This document shows, piece by piece, positions 1 to 9,119 of a stretch of 64,000 bases of DNA (positions within the stretch are counted from its first letter, which is position 1; each line of letters starts with the position of its first letter). Both the position numbers and the translations under genes were made by a program. The stretch spans positions 94,201 through 158,200 of the forward strand of contig JAHEZL010000005.1 of assembly GCA_023251095.1 (NCBI GenBank), read 5' to 3'. This DNA is from Flavobacteriales bacterium (GTDB lineage Bacteria; Bacteroidota; Bacteroidia; Flavobacteriales_C; GCA-002722245). A model generated the notes under the pieces. The model was not told the origin of the DNA and ran no database searches. It worked only from the letters and a program-made list of their open reading frames with translations.

Positions 1-472
1 ATCCGTCGTTCCAATAGTAATAAGGATTTCCGCTGGCATCCACCATATCTCCTTTAGAATTGAATTCAAAAGTTTCTAAACCTATAGAAGTGTAGGGCTG
101 CACGATTTTATTTGGAAAAAAATGATTCCAATTGTAAAAACCATACACTGATATTGAATTAAGGGAAGTTTGAAAATTAAGATGGTTAACCGGATTATTT
201 CCGGTAATTACTCCGTTCATAAAAGTAAATCCTACATCTAAAAAAGAGTACAATTTACGGGAAGCATCAAAGGTAATCCCCATTTGTCCGACAAAAGGAG
301 AACTTGCATTTGAATTATTAATTTCTCCCTGATAGTTAAATACACCGGTTCCTAGTCCGATTTGCAAAGGCGATTCCTTAATGATACCATCCTGTGCAGA
401 AACGCCAAAACCCGGCACTATTAAGAGCAGGCCTAAAATTAAATTTTTAATTTTCGATCGTTTCAAAAACAC
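1..472 (-). CDS. Outer-membrane beta-barrel-like protein, 5' part only
   Basis: Partial gene running off the left edge; about 157 N-terminal residues are visible. An in-frame stop lies directly before GTG at 472, and TTG at 466 is the other possible start; there is no ATG. The product begins with a basic stretch and a hydrophobic signal peptide ending in VSAQ, followed by short alternating segments such as GLGTGVFNYQG and FLDVGFTFMNG. This is typical of barrel strands in Bacteroidota outer-membrane proteins. The family cannot be named from this fragment. It is separated from the downstream COG1579 gene by about 200 bp that contains a terminator belonging to that gene. Confidence 0.6.
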   Translation of the reverse strand, partial: MFLKRSKIKNLILGLLLIVPGFGVSAQDGIIKESPLQIGLGTGVFNYQGEINNSNASSPFVGQMGITFDASRKLYSFLDVGFTFMNGVITGNNPVNHLNFQTSLNSISVYGFYNWNHFFPNKIVQPYTSIGLETFEFNSKGDMVDASGNPYYYWNDG

Positions 473-624
473 AACAGGTTAAATTACAAGCATGTATATT
501 AGATTTTAAGCTTTTTACGCTTCGACCCTAATTTGGTTCTAATTTATAGAAATTCAACACTAGGAGATAATTTTTTAAAATCAAGAGTTCACAATCGATA
601 GTTAGTAACTGGGGGGTTAAAACA

Positions 625-657
625 AAAAAGTCTCCGTCGGGCGGACGGAGACTTTTT
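625..657 (-). terminator. Rho-independent terminator after the lpxK operon
   Basis: Perfect 14-bp inverted repeat (625-638 and 644-657) with a 5-nt loop. The arm ends in five A/T pairs, so a T tract follows the stem on either strand. It lies 18 bp past the stop of the COG1579 gene on the minus strand and would end the four-gene operon. Confidence 0.85.
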
Positions 658-675
658 ATATTTTTCGGCTCAGTA

Positions 676-1476
676 TTAATCCTGATCCACTTCCTCAACA
701 GCTACTTTTTCTTCTTTGATACCGGCCAATTCCTGGTCGATTAAGATTCTGCCGCAGTGCTCACAAACGATGATTTTTTTTCTAACGCGGATATCCATTT
801 GTCTTTGTGGCGGGATTTTATTGAAACATCCACCGCAAGCATCTCTTTCCACAGAAACCACAACCAATCCGTTTCTTGAATTGCTTCTGATTCTTTTGTA
901 AGCGATCAATAATCTTTCTTCAATTAAAGCTTCAGCTTTTTTAGAAGCCTTAATTAAATCCTGCTCTTCTTTTTGAGTTTCTCCAACGATTTCATCCAAC
1001 TCTTTTTGTTTTCTTTTCAAATCGTCTTTTCTCATATCGAGAACTTTCTTTGCTTCAACGATCACTTCTTTTTTAGTGTCGATAGTAGCTGCAAATTCTT
1101 TAATTCTTTTTTGAGACAATTGGATCTCCAGATTCTGGAATTCAATTTCTTTAGATAAAGAATCGTACTCTCTGTTGTTTCTTACTTTGGCTTGCTGATC
1201 TGTGTATTTTTTTATTAAAGCCTCAGCGTCTTTAATAGTGTTTTTCTTCGCTGCGATTTCTTTGTCCATGGTTTTAGCCTCTTCTGTCAAATTAACCACT
1301 CTTGTTTCCAAGCCGATCAACTCATCTTCAAGGTCTCTCACTTCCAATGGAAGCTCACCGCGAACAATTTGAATTTTATCAATTTTTGAATCAATTTGTT
1401 GAAGATTGAAAAGTGCCGTAAGCTTCTTTTCTACTGTAACTTCTTTACCTGCTGCTGGTGCTGTTGCCTTTGCCAT
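676..1476 (-). CDS. C4-type zinc-ribbon coiled-coil protein (COG1579/CT398 family)
   Basis: The 266-residue product has a long charged coiled coil (about residues 20-185) followed by a C-terminal zinc ribbon. CGGC and CEHC pairs, about 25 residues apart, form the four-cysteine site. This is the arrangement of COG1579 (DUF164), whose molecular role is poorly defined; nucleic-acid or protein binding has been suggested for the family. It is the last gene of the lpxK operon, starting 1 bp after the Nif3-like gene; these two families are often adjacent in Bacteroidota. The Lys/Glu-rich middle and Ala/Lys-rich N-terminus are as expected. No catalytic residues are apparent. Confidence 0.85.
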   Translation of the reverse strand: MAKATAPAAGKEVTVEKKLTALFNLQQIDSKIDKIQIVRGELPLEVRDLEDELIGLETRVVNLTEEAKTMDKEIAAKKNTIKDAEALIKKYTDQQAKVRNNREYDSLSKEIEFQNLEIQLSQKRIKEFAATIDTKKEVIVEAKKVLDMRKDDLKRKQKELDEIVGETQKEEQDLIKASKKAEALIEERLLIAYKRIRSNSRNGLVVVSVERDACGGCFNKIPPQRQMDIRVRKKIIVCEHCGRILIDQELAGIKEEKVAVEEVDQD

Positions 1477-1477
1477 A

Positions 1478-2260
1478 TTATAAATAGTTTACCGGATTTG
1501 TATTTATTTTCGATAAATGGAGAGCAAAAGTAGGGAATTTTTCCCTAAGAAACTCACAAATCAGTTCTTTGGTAAATTTTTCTGCTTCATAATGTCCGAT
1601 ATCCGCAATAACAATGCGGTTTTCCGAATCAAAAAACTGATGATATTTAAAATCGGAAGTAATAAAAACATCAGCTCCTTGCGCTATGGCGTCTTTCAAC
1701 AAAAAACTTCCCGATCCGCCGCAAACGGCGATTTTCAGTACTTTATCTTTTAATACAGCGGTATGGCGAAGAGATCCGGCAGCAAAAGTGCTTTTAACCG
1801 CTTGCAAAAATGAATGGGTTTCTGCGGGTGCTTTCAACTCCCCAATCATTCCGGAGCCCACGTTTCCCAGGCCTTTTTTACTTTGCAGTATTCTTTTGTT
1901 TTGAAGGTTTAGTAAATCGCATATTTTGGAGTTTACGCCATGTAACACATTATCGAGATTGGTATGCAAGGCATAAATAGCAATGTCATTTTTAATGGCT
2001 TTGATAATTGTACGCTCTATATAAGTAGCCCCTGTTATCTTTTTCAATCCTGAAAAAACAATGGGGTGATGCGCTATAATCATGTTGGCACCCAAAGCAA
2101 TTGCTTCTTCCACCACTTCTTCAGTGCAATCTAAGCTTAGTAAAACCCCTTTTACTTCATGGGTACTGTCTCCTGTTAAGAGTCCGCAATTGTCATAACT
2201 TTCCTGATAGGCCAACGGAGCCCACTCTTCTATAGCCTTAGTGATTTGTTGAATGATCAT
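1478..2260 (-). CDS. Nif3-like dinuclear metal-centre protein
   Basis: The 260-residue product matches the Nif3/YbgI family. It has AHHP after the first domain, a HTNLDN motif, and a C-terminal DIGHYEAE segment, which together supply the His/Asp/Glu ligands of a two-metal centre. Many Bacteroidota homologues are about 365 residues because they carry an inserted PII-like domain; this one is the short form without it. YbgI proteins form hexameric rings and have been linked to hydrolase or GTP cyclohydrolase-like activities, but the physiological reaction is unsettled. Its ATG overlaps the stop of the preceding nucleoside phosphorylase gene by 4 bp, so translation is probably coupled. Confidence 0.9.
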   Translation of the reverse strand: MIIQQITKAIEEWAPLAYQESYDNCGLLTGDSTHEVKGVLLSLDCTEEVVEEAIALGANMIIAHHPIVFSGLKKITGATYIERTIIKAIKNDIAIYALHTNLDNVLHGVNSKICDLLNLQNKRILQSKKGLGNVGSGMIGELKAPAETHSFLQAVKSTFAAGSLRHTAVLKDKVLKIAVCGGSGSFLLKDAIAQGADVFITSDFKYHQFFDSENRIVIADIGHYEAEKFTKELICEFLREKFPTFALHLSKINTNPVNYL

Positions 2261-3102
2261 TGTAAAGAGATTAAGTTTTTAATCAATGTAGTCAGTTTAG
2301 GTTCTGCCTTTACTGCAATGGCAATGATTTCCTGCAAAGAAACCGGTTCAATTTCGCCATAGCAAATATCAGTGATGATGGAACAGGCAAAACAAGGAAG
2401 CCCCATATGCCGGGCTGCAATGATTTCGGGGATAGTAGACATCCCCACCACATCGGCACCAATGATGCGCAGGTATTTGTATTCGGCCGGGGTTTCCAAC
2501 ATAGGGCCGGTCACTCCTGCATACACTCCGTTGCGGGTAAGTATGCCTGCATCGTGTGCCACTGCATTGGCCTGCGCTATCATTTTTTTATCGTAGGGCG
2601 CGCTCATATCGGGAAACTTCGGTCCGAGTTCATCTATATTTTTACCTATTAAAGGATTGCCCGGGAACAAATTAATGTGATCATTGATAATGAATAAATC
2701 ACCTTTATTGAATGCCGGATTAAGTCCGCCGCAAGCATTGGAAACAAAGAGTTTTTTGATGCCCAGTAACTTCATTACCCTTACGGGGAAAACAATTTCT
2801 TCCATGGAATATCCTTCGTAATAATGAAAGCGACCTTGCATGGCCACCACTTTTTTTCCGTTAAGGCTACCAAAAATCAATTTTCCTGAATGACTTTCTA
2901 CCGTTGATACAGGGAAATTGGGAAGATCTTCATAAGAAAAGGTATTCGTGATTTTAATTTCATTTACCAAGCCGCCCAAACCGGTACCGAGGATGATCCC
3001 GAATTCGGGAGCACTAGTTATTTTCGACTGGAGGAATTGTGCTGTTGCTTGTATGTTTGATAAAGGTGAGGACTTGCTCATCGAAGGAGTTTGGTTCTTC
3101 AT
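2257..3102 (-). CDS. punA: Purine nucleoside phosphorylase, trimeric type
   Basis: Cytoplasmic enzyme of purine salvage: it cleaves inosine or guanosine with phosphate to a base and ribose-1-phosphate. The product (up to 281 residues) shows the trimeric PNP/MTAP signatures GTGLGG (phosphate loop), SHSGKL, GRFHYYEG, SNACGG and GMSTIPE. Asn in place of Asp in the base-contact loop could not be judged by eye. ATG at 3102 overlaps the end of lpxK by 89 bp; a second in-frame ATG at 3081 (MSKSSP) is equally plausible and shortens the overlap. Neither has a clear Shine-Dalgarno sequence, as is normal in this phylum. It is the second gene of the operon. Confidence 0.92.
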   Translation of the reverse strand: MKNQTPSMSKSSPLSNIQATAQFLQSKITSAPEFGIILGTGLGGLVNEIKITNTFSYEDLPNFPVSTVESHSGKLIFGSLNGKKVVAMQGRFHYYEGYSMEEIVFPVRVMKLLGIKKLFVSNACGGLNPAFNKGDLFIINDHINLFPGNPLIGKNIDELGPKFPDMSAPYDKKMIAQANAVAHDAGILTRNGVYAGVTGPMLETPAEYKYLRIIGADVVGMSTIPEIIAARHMGLPCFACSIITDICYGEIEPVSLQEIIAIAVKAEPKLTTLIKNLISLQ

Positions 3103-4108
3103 GGAATTTTATTTCAATTGGAATATAAAACAAAGGTAAAGTCGAGAGTCCGCCAAAAGCAGGATTTTCCATCAAGCGCACTGCATCTTTTTCTGTAGTG
3201 ATGATGAGCTTTTTATTCGACAACAGATTTCTGAAAGTCACAGAAATCTGATTCAAATCTTCGGCGTTAAAATTATAATGATCAGGAAATTTTATTTCCT
3301 GCACCTCTCTGCATCGATCGGAAAGATGCGCCAGCAAAGGTGCCGAATTAGCGATTCCGGTAAAAAGCAAAATCTTATAATCCGATAATTTGATTTCACT
3401 TTCCAGTAAGTTTCGGGCAGCAGATGTAATGGGTTTTAGCGGCTGATAGTGAATGTAGGAGAAATACAAAATTTGATGCGGCATGGGAGCCACCACCTCT
3501 ATAAAGCGCCTTTTCTCCATAGGAGATAAAATTTTGGGCGACTTGGTGAGAATGATAATATCGGCTCTGGATTGTCCGGCCTTCCATTCCCGTAAGGTTC
3601 CCGAAGGAAGCATGAAATCAGGCTCCTGCAAATAATTATAGTCGATTAATAAAACATTTAATCCAGGCTTCACCCATCGGTGCTGGTAAGCATCATCCAA
3701 TAAAATTACCTCGGGAGCATCAGTCTTCTTCAGCAATTCCTCTATCGCCTCCACCCTCTTTTCTGCCACACACACCATCGCATCAGGGAAATTCATTTTA
3801 AAATCCTTAGGCTCATCACCCACTTCATCTACCGTTGAAGAAGCCGTGAGTTCAATAAATCCTTTTGTTTTTCTTTTATAACCCCTACTCACCGTTGCTA
3901 CTTTATAATGATGACGCAGCAGTGCTATTAAATATTGAACATGAGGAGATTTTCCTGTACCACCTACTGTTAAATTTCCCACCGAAATCACAGGAACGTT
4001 AAAGCGCTTCGAGGAAAGAATTTTCCAGTCGAATAATTTATTTCTGAGTGCTACTATACATCCATACAGAAAAGACACCGGCAATAAAAGAATACGAATT
4101 AAAAGCAT
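3014..4108 (-). CDS. lpxK: Tetraacyldisaccharide 4'-kinase
   Basis: LpxK phosphorylates the 4' position of the lipid A disaccharide precursor at the inner face of the cytoplasmic membrane, using ATP. The 364-residue product begins with a hydrophobic membrane-associating helix (MLLIRILLLPVSFLYG), then SVGNLTVGGTGKSP, which contains the family's Walker A loop, and later LLDDAYQHR, the second conserved block. Length is normal for Bacteroidota. It heads the operon with the nucleoside phosphorylase, Nif3-like and COG1579 genes and diverges from the protease gene at 4180, with only 71 bp between the starts. Another lipid A enzyme, LpxH, is at 58901. Confidence 0.93.
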   Translation of the reverse strand: MLLIRILLLPVSFLYGCIVALRNKLFDWKILSSKRFNVPVISVGNLTVGGTGKSPHVQYLIALLRHHYKVATVSRGYKRKTKGFIELTASSTVDEVGDEPKDFKMNFPDAMVCVAEKRVEAIEELLKKTDAPEVILLDDAYQHRWVKPGLNVLLIDYNYLQEPDFMLPSGTLREWKAGQSRADIIILTKSPKILSPMEKRRFIEVVAPMPHQILYFSYIHYQPLKPITSAARNLLESEIKLSDYKILLFTGIANSAPLLAHLSDRCREVQEIKFPDHYNFNAEDLNQISVTFRNLLSNKKLIITTEKDAVRLMENPAFGGLSTLPLFYIPIEIKFHEEPNSFDEQVLTFIKHTSNSTIPPVENN

Positions 4109-4145
4109 GCATTAAAGGTAAGAATTTTAGGGATGCCGACACAGG

Positions 4146-4176
4146 ATTGTTCAACTCTCAAATAATTATAAATTTG
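4146..4176 (+). promoter_or_regulatory. Bacteroidota-type promoter for the 4180 protease gene
   Basis: TTG (4147-4149), 19 bp, then TAAATTTG (4169-4176), an exact TAnnTTTG -7 box. Only 3 nt separate the -7 box from the ATG at 4180, so the transcript would start at or next to the start codon (leaderless). Confidence 0.65.
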
Positions 4177-4179
4177 CGC

Positions 4180-5481
4180 ATGAAAAAAACCGGACTGATT
4201 CTCCTCAATTTATTTTTTTTCATTTCTGTTTTTTCTCAAAAAACAGAAATAGAAAATGTACCCAGGGTAATTGACTTAAAAGACTCGATGACCGCTATTA
4301 AAGACCAGGATTACAGAAGCTCTTGCTCCTATTTCGCAGTGCTGGCAATTCTTGAAACAGAAATCAAAAGAGTATATCATAAGGAAGTAAACCTGTCGGA
4401 ACAATTTGTGATTTACAACTCCAAACACGATAGAAAATGCGAGTATCCCAACACCGAATGCTCCGGTCCGAATGAAAATTTCACTATGATTAAAAAATAC
4501 GGACTCGTTTACGAACAAAGCTGGCCCTATCAACCTTCCTACTTTTTAAAAGGATATCCCTGCGGTGATATAAAAGAAGGTGACCCCAAAGCAAAAGAGT
4601 TGTGTTTTTCTCAGCAAAAACCACCGCATGAAGTTTCAAAGCAAGCCTTTAATATTGATTTTAACGTCAACATGATTGAAAATAATATGGATTCGGTTTT
4701 GATGTTTTTAGCCAATAAAAAAAAGCCGTTTACTTTCCGCTTTCCCCTGGATGATTACAATTGGAGCGATTCGGGTTTGGTGTATTGGAATGATTCCATA
4801 ATGGCAATAGAAGAGGCAGCCGGCGACCGACACCATATTTGTGTGATCAGCGGCTATGATTTAAACAAACAGGTTTTTTTCATTCATAACAGCTACGGCA
4901 AAGCATGGGGGAAAGAAGGCTACGGTACTTTGTCCTTTGAATATTTTAAAAAATATGCCGGTGAATATTTATATTATGTAACGATCTCTAATCCCGACAA
5001 AAATATTTTACCGCCACCTCCCGAAGCACCAAAATTTGAATACAAAAACATTGAAATCAAACATCAGAAAAATACCGATCAATCCATCGATATTACTTTT
5101 ACAGGCGAAATGCAAAACATAGGCTGGCACAGCATTATCGCCCGAAGTATTCTGGTAACCATACCCAACGACGGAGCTACCGAAATGATGGAAGATTCCG
5201 CTCAATACATTGATCTATCCGATGAAGAAAAGGCCTTATATAAAGATGAATACCCGAGAGTTGTTTTTGTAAAGCTGCCTTCTTCCTTTTTAAAAACATT
5301 CATCTGGCCACATAATGATCCGCTAAAACTCACCCTTCCAAAAGAACTGTTGCAGTACGAAAGCGTTAAAAACAGTATCAAAGACGGAAAAAGAAGACTC
5401 GCCATCATCTCCTCTGTTTATTATTTCGACGAGGTGGATAATTTCAAAAAACTCAAAAGAGATTTTTACATTTTGAAATAA
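4180..5481 (+). CDS. Exported papain-like (C1 family) cysteine protease
   Basis: The 433-residue product has a signal peptide (MKKTGLILLNLFFFISVFSQ) and a C1-type catalytic core: oxyanion Gln in KDQDYR, nucleophile Cys in SSCSYFA, His in GDRHHICVISGYD, and Asn in IHNSYGKAWG. The Cys follows only about 25 residues after the predicted cleavage site, so there is no room for a classical inhibitory prodomain. After about residue 285 a 150-residue C-terminal region follows, resembling a beta-sandwich. The start is set by the signal peptide and by the promoter ending 3 nt upstream; an upstream in-frame extension would run into the divergent lpxK gene and has no signal peptide. The natural substrate is unknown. 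Confidence 0.82.
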   Translation: MKKTGLILLNLFFFISVFSQKTEIENVPRVIDLKDSMTAIKDQDYRSSCSYFAVLAILETEIKRVYHKEVNLSEQFVIYNSKHDRKCEYPNTECSGPNENFTMIKKYGLVYEQSWPYQPSYFLKGYPCGDIKEGDPKAKELCFSQQKPPHEVSKQAFNIDFNVNMIENNMDSVLMFLANKKKPFTFRFPLDDYNWSDSGLVYWNDSIMAIEEAAGDRHHICVISGYDLNKQVFFIHNSYGKAWGKEGYGTLSFEYFKKYAGEYLYYVTISNPDKNILPPPPEAPKFEYKNIEIKHQKNTDQSIDITFTGEMQNIGWHSIIARSILVTIPNDGATEMMEDSAQYIDLSDEEKALYKDEYPRVVFVKLPSSFLKTFIWPHNDPLKLTLPKELLQYESVKNSIKDGKRRLAIISSVYYFDEVDNFKKLKRDFYILK

Positions 5482-5502
5482 AACCTTGCTTTATTAAATT
5501 TG
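5472..5502 (+). promoter_or_regulatory. Bacteroidota-type promoter for the 5576 gene
   Basis: TTTG (5472-5475), exactly 19 bp, then TAAATTTG (5495-5502): a perfect match to the TTTG/TAnnTTTG pattern. The -33 element overlaps the end of the preceding protease gene. A start near 5508 would leave a leader of about 65 nt before ATG 5576. Confidence 0.7.
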
Positions 5503-5575
5503 TTATTGTAACTTTTACACGAAGTTAATTGTTAGTGCTTCGATAACTTTTGTAAAATTTTCAAAAACAAGGAAA

Positions 5576-8500
5576 ATGAAACTATCATTACACCTTACCT
5601 ATCTGTTTGTAATTTTGGTGTTGATACTGATTTTATTGGACTTTCCCTTAAGCGCACAAAGAGTAGGAAACGATGCTTACATAAAAGGAACAAACATTGA
5701 AATCGGATTGGATGGCGCAGGCGGATTTGAAGGCTGCGACATCAATACATCTCCTCCTCCTGCAGGAATGCATTTCCGATCGAACACCTTCTATTTCGGA
5801 TTTGTAGCCAATCCGCAAAGAGACGGCTGGGTAAACTACGACGGCGATTTTTTTACTCCCGGTACTCCCCGCAACGGCTGGGGAATTGAAGTTCCTTCCA
5901 TGGCACTTTCCAGAGGAAACAACCGGGCTTACAATCCTATAGATATTCCCGGCAGCTTAACCGAATGGTCGCATACCTACGATTGTTACTCTTCCACATG
6001 GGAAAGTGATGTTTCGGGAATACATATTTCTATCAATTATTTTTTACAGGAAACCGATTTGTTTTATACCACCACCATTAAAATAACCAACAACACCGGC
6101 GCATTAATACCTGAGCTGTTTTATTACCGCAGCTTAGATCCCGACAATAATATTCAAATCAACGGTAACGATTATGCCACCACTAATAAAATTGAAGATC
6201 AGCCCGGAAGCGGCAGCTGCAATGTAGCTTTGGTAAGCGCGAGTCAGAGCGTACCCTGGTCGTCGTACTTAGGATTAGCCGCCATCGGCACCAACTGGAG
6301 AGCGGGCTACGGAGGAATTACAAACATCGACGGATCTGATTTATGGAATGGCATCGGACATATTCAAACGGTTGGTTCAAGTGATTTTATCGACGAAGAA
6401 ATTTATCTCGCCAACCGCATTCAGAATTTAGCGCCGGGCACAACAGAAACCATAAAATTTGTGGTGATCCTTGATAGAAATGATGCTTCACGAGCCATTA
6501 ATAATTTGGTAAAATTGGCTTATCCCGGATCGGGAAGCACTTTACCTTCGGCTTGTACTCCTTACACCGACACGGTGAAAGCTTGTCAGGATGTACTCAC
6601 TCCTATTCAAATACAAGGTGCCATTATCAATAATTTCAACTGGGTTTGGAGTCCGATGACCGATCTTACTTCTATTCGTCCCGACAGTGTCAATCTCAAT
6701 CCCACCAGCAACATCACTTATACCGTAACAGGAACTCCTATAAATTCCTGCTTCCTCCCTATCAGCATGTCGTTTGTGCTAAAAGTTTTGCCTTCAACCA
6801 GCACTGCAGTTCCCGACAGTGTTGTGGTTTGCAGCGGAGACAATGTGCCCATCACCAATTTTATTAGTACTCCTGCAGGCGCACCTTTCACCTGGACCAA
6901 TTCAAACACCGCCATCGGATTGGCGGCAAGCGGCAATGGAAATGTACCTTCTTTTACGGCAAGCAATTCCACAGCAAATGCAATTAGCGCAACCATTACA
7001 GTTTATACAGGAGCTCTTGCAGGAACCTGTAGTGCCGGAGTAAAAACATATAAGATCACCGTAAATCCTAAACCGTCATTAACTATCACTGATCCCGCAG
7101 CGCTGTGTTCGCCGGCAACAGCGGATATTACATTAGCGAATTCTCCTTCCGGTATTTTCTCTTACTGGAATGATTCTCTTGCAAGCAATCCGATAACAAA
7201 TCCAACAACAATTGCCGTGAGCGGAAAATATTTCATTAAGATCGTCAACAATAAAAATTGCTCCAACACACAAGCAGTCAACGTAAAAATAAATCCTTCT
7301 CCTTCTCTCACCATTAATCATCCTCTTGCAGTGTGCGCACCGTTCAACATCGACCTCACCTCTCCTGCCATTACCGCAGGAAGTGACAATGCAAGTAATT
7401 TAACTTACTGGAGCGATGAAGCAGCAAGCTCTGCTTTAACTTCATCAAATGCTATCGCAACAAGCGGAACTTATTTTATTAAAGCAAGTTCGGGAGCATG
7501 CGCCTCAGTAAAAGCAGTCATTGTAAAAATCAATGCTTTTCCCTTGCTCACTATCACTAATCCTGCGGGAATGTGTGAGCCTGCAATCATTGATTTTACA
7601 GCGCCTGCAATTACGGCAGGAAGCACAGCCGGATTGTTTTTTTCTTACTGGAACGACAATGCCGCAACCGATCCGCTATTATCGCCCAACAACATAACAA
7701 GCAATGGAAATTACTACATCAAAGCCACCACAACAGAAGGTTGCTCAGATATAAAAACAGTAACCAGCACGGTTTTTCCAATGCCGAATATTGCCTTTTT
7801 GCTGATTGAAAGTTTAGGATGCTCACCACTTTGCATCAATTTCCCCAACATACAAGTGGTACCCGAAAACAAAGCAACGATTGCACGCTGGAAATGGAAA
7901 TTCGGCGACGGACAAACAGACACGGGAATTGCTCCCACACATTGTTTTACTGCCTCAGGACAATATGATATTTCAGCGCAGGCCACTTCCAATGAAGGCT
8001 GCAGCACTCCCGAACTGGGTTTTGCAAACATGGTAACAGTGAGTGAAAATCCTTCTGCCGATTTCACAGCGCCTTCGACAAGCATTAGCAATCCTGATGT
8101 TCAATTCACTAACAATTCTCAAAATGCAAGTGTTCATTTATGGGATTTTGGCGATCTCTCTTCTTCAACAAATAGCAGTAATGAAATTCATCCACATCAC
8201 ATTTACGCCGATACCGGTTATTACTGCGTTACTTTAAAAGTGAGCTCCGACCTTGGTTGTAAAGACAGCGCAGAACATTGCCTGATTGTTTTTCCTGAAA
8301 CAAAATTTTTTATCCCCAATTCTTTTTCACCCAATGCCGATGGCGTAAATGATTTTTTCTTTGCGAAAGGTTCATATGTTTCAGATTTTGAAATGATGAT
8401 TTTCAATCGTTGGGGAAGTCAGATTTTTCACTGCAACGACATCAACACCGCCTGGAACGGACGGGTGAACAACAGCGGTGAAATCGTTCAGGAAGATGTG

Positions 8501-8578
8501 TATGTTTATTTTGTGAAATTAAAAGATGCCGATCACCAGCACAAAAGTTTTACGGGATCGGTGACGGTGATAAAATAA
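5576..8578 (+). CDS. Large secreted protein with PKD domains and type B type IX sorting signal
   Basis: The 1000-residue exported protein has a hydrophobic signal peptide ending in LSAQ. An N-terminal unit of about 300 residues follows (Gly/Asn-rich, with ITNNTGALIPELFYYRS). A middle region carries several repeated Ig-like modules of about 80 residues, each containing a (T/S)YW(N/S)D motif (SYWNDSLAS, TYWSDEAA, SYWNDNAA). Two PKD domains follow (KWKFGDGQT and HLWDFGDLSS). The last 90 residues (NSFSPNADGVND, FNRWG, TAWNG) are the gliding-type C-terminal domain that routes cargo through type IX secretion to the cell surface. The role is likely adhesive or structural; no catalytic motif was seen. 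It converges with the YhcH-type gene, with 1 bp between the stops. Confidence 0.85.
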   Translation: MKLSLHLTYLFVILVLILILLDFPLSAQRVGNDAYIKGTNIEIGLDGAGGFEGCDINTSPPPAGMHFRSNTFYFGFVANPQRDGWVNYDGDFFTPGTPRNGWGIEVPSMALSRGNNRAYNPIDIPGSLTEWSHTYDCYSSTWESDVSGIHISINYFLQETDLFYTTTIKITNNTGALIPELFYYRSLDPDNNIQINGNDYATTNKIEDQPGSGSCNVALVSASQSVPWSSYLGLAAIGTNWRAGYGGITNIDGSDLWNGIGHIQTVGSSDFIDEEIYLANRIQNLAPGTTETIKFVVILDRNDASRAINNLVKLAYPGSGSTLPSACTPYTDTVKACQDVLTPIQIQGAIINNFNWVWSPMTDLTSIRPDSVNLNPTSNITYTVTGTPINSCFLPISMSFVLKVLPSTSTAVPDSVVVCSGDNVPITNFISTPAGAPFTWTNSNTAIGLAASGNGNVPSFTASNSTANAISATITVYTGALAGTCSAGVKTYKITVNPKPSLTITDPAALCSPATADITLANSPSGIFSYWNDSLASNPITNPTTIAVSGKYFIKIVNNKNCSNTQAVNVKINPSPSLTINHPLAVCAPFNIDLTSPAITAGSDNASNLTYWSDEAASSALTSSNAIATSGTYFIKASSGACASVKAVIVKINAFPLLTITNPAGMCEPAIIDFTAPAITAGSTAGLFFSYWNDNAATDPLLSPNNITSNGNYYIKATTTEGCSDIKTVTSTVFPMPNIAFLLIESLGCSPLCINFPNIQVVPENKATIARWKWKFGDGQTDTGIAPTHCFTASGQYDISAQATSNEGCSTPELGFANMVTVSENPSADFTAPSTSISNPDVQFTNNSQNASVHLWDFGDLSSSTNSSNEIHPHHIYADTGYYCVTLKVSSDLGCKDSAEHCLIVFPETKFFIPNSFSPNADGVNDFFFAKGSYVSDFEMMIFNRWGSQIFHCNDINTAWNGRVNNSGEIVQEDVYVYFVKLKDADHQHKSFTGSVTVIK

Positions 8579-8579
8579 A

Positions 8580-9026
8580 TTAAACTCTGATTTTCACCAC
8601 TACTTTCAGCATGTCTTCCACACCAATTAAAGGCGCGTGCGCATCGGCGGGATAAAAAATGACGAAGGATTTTTCGCCAACAGTAAATTTCGTACTCAGC
8701 GCATCGGAAAACAAAACGTAATCGTCCTTTTCATTGTAAGCCGTATTCAATTCCACACAGTCGTTTAAATATCGGTAGCCCATTAAATCCGAACCTTTGA
8801 ACACATATTGTATGTCGATGTATTTGCGATGTGCCTCCAAAACAATTTTTTCGGAACCTTTGCCTTCTCCCTTAAAAAACAAAGCAAAACAATTTTCACC
8901 GTCGAGTTCAACCCTCGTATTTTCGAAATCATTTTCGCTCACTGTTTTTAAAAACTCAAATGCTTTTGCAAATAAGGAATGCTGCTTATAATAAAACTCA
9001 CAATTGCTTAAATTATCCAGTACCAT
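8580..9026 (-). CDS. YhcH/YjgK/YiaL family protein (DUF386)
   Basis: The 148-residue product fits the DUF386 cupin-like family: EAHRKYIDIQYVFKG, the GYRYLNDC segment, and a C-terminal FFPADAHAP-like block (here FYPADAHAP) followed by VKVV. E. coli relatives sit in sialic-acid and xylulose operons and are thought to act as sugar isomerase or anomerase helpers; EbgC belongs to the same fold. The start is ATG 9026 (MVLDNL), matching family N-termini. A longer frame to 9107 would run through the terminator of the next gene and adds non-conserved residues. No sugar genes adjoin, so the substrate is unknown. Confidence 0.85.
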   Translation of the reverse strand: MVLDNLSNCEFYYKQHSLFAKAFEFLKTVSENDFENTRVELDGENCFALFFKGEGKGSEKIVLEAHRKYIDIQYVFKGSDLMGYRYLNDCVELNTAYNEKDDYVLFSDALSTKFTVGEKSFVIFYPADAHAPLIGVEDMLKVVVKIRV

Positions 9027-9081
9027 AATTTTTTTTTTGAAAGTAATAAAAATCAAAGAAAACATATGGACTCTGATAAAA

Positions 9082-9115
9082 TAAAAAACGGGGGATGGTA
9101 GGCTCATCCCCCGTT
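9082..9115 (-). terminator. Rho-independent terminator after the SIMPL-like gene
   Basis: Perfect 11-bp stem (9087-9097 / 9105-9115) with a 7-nt loop. Reading on the minus strand it is followed by a run of T (complement of 9082-9088). It lies 5 bp past the stop of the gene at 9120. Confidence 0.85.
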
Positions 9116-9119
9116 ACCT

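Noticed and set aside
473..624. Possible small RNA or tRNA in the gap left of the first terminator
   Set aside because: No cloverleaf, no conserved RNA motif, only AT-rich sequence without a well-formed promoter.
7080..7760. Internal repeats of the type IX cargo gene as a DNA repeat array
   Set aside because: The periodicity is at the protein level (Ig-like modules) and the nucleotide sequence is diverged; it is not a CRISPR or satellite.
9027..9107. N-terminal extension of the YhcH-type protein
   Set aside because: It runs through the terminator of the neighbouring gene and precedes the family-typical start MVLDNL.
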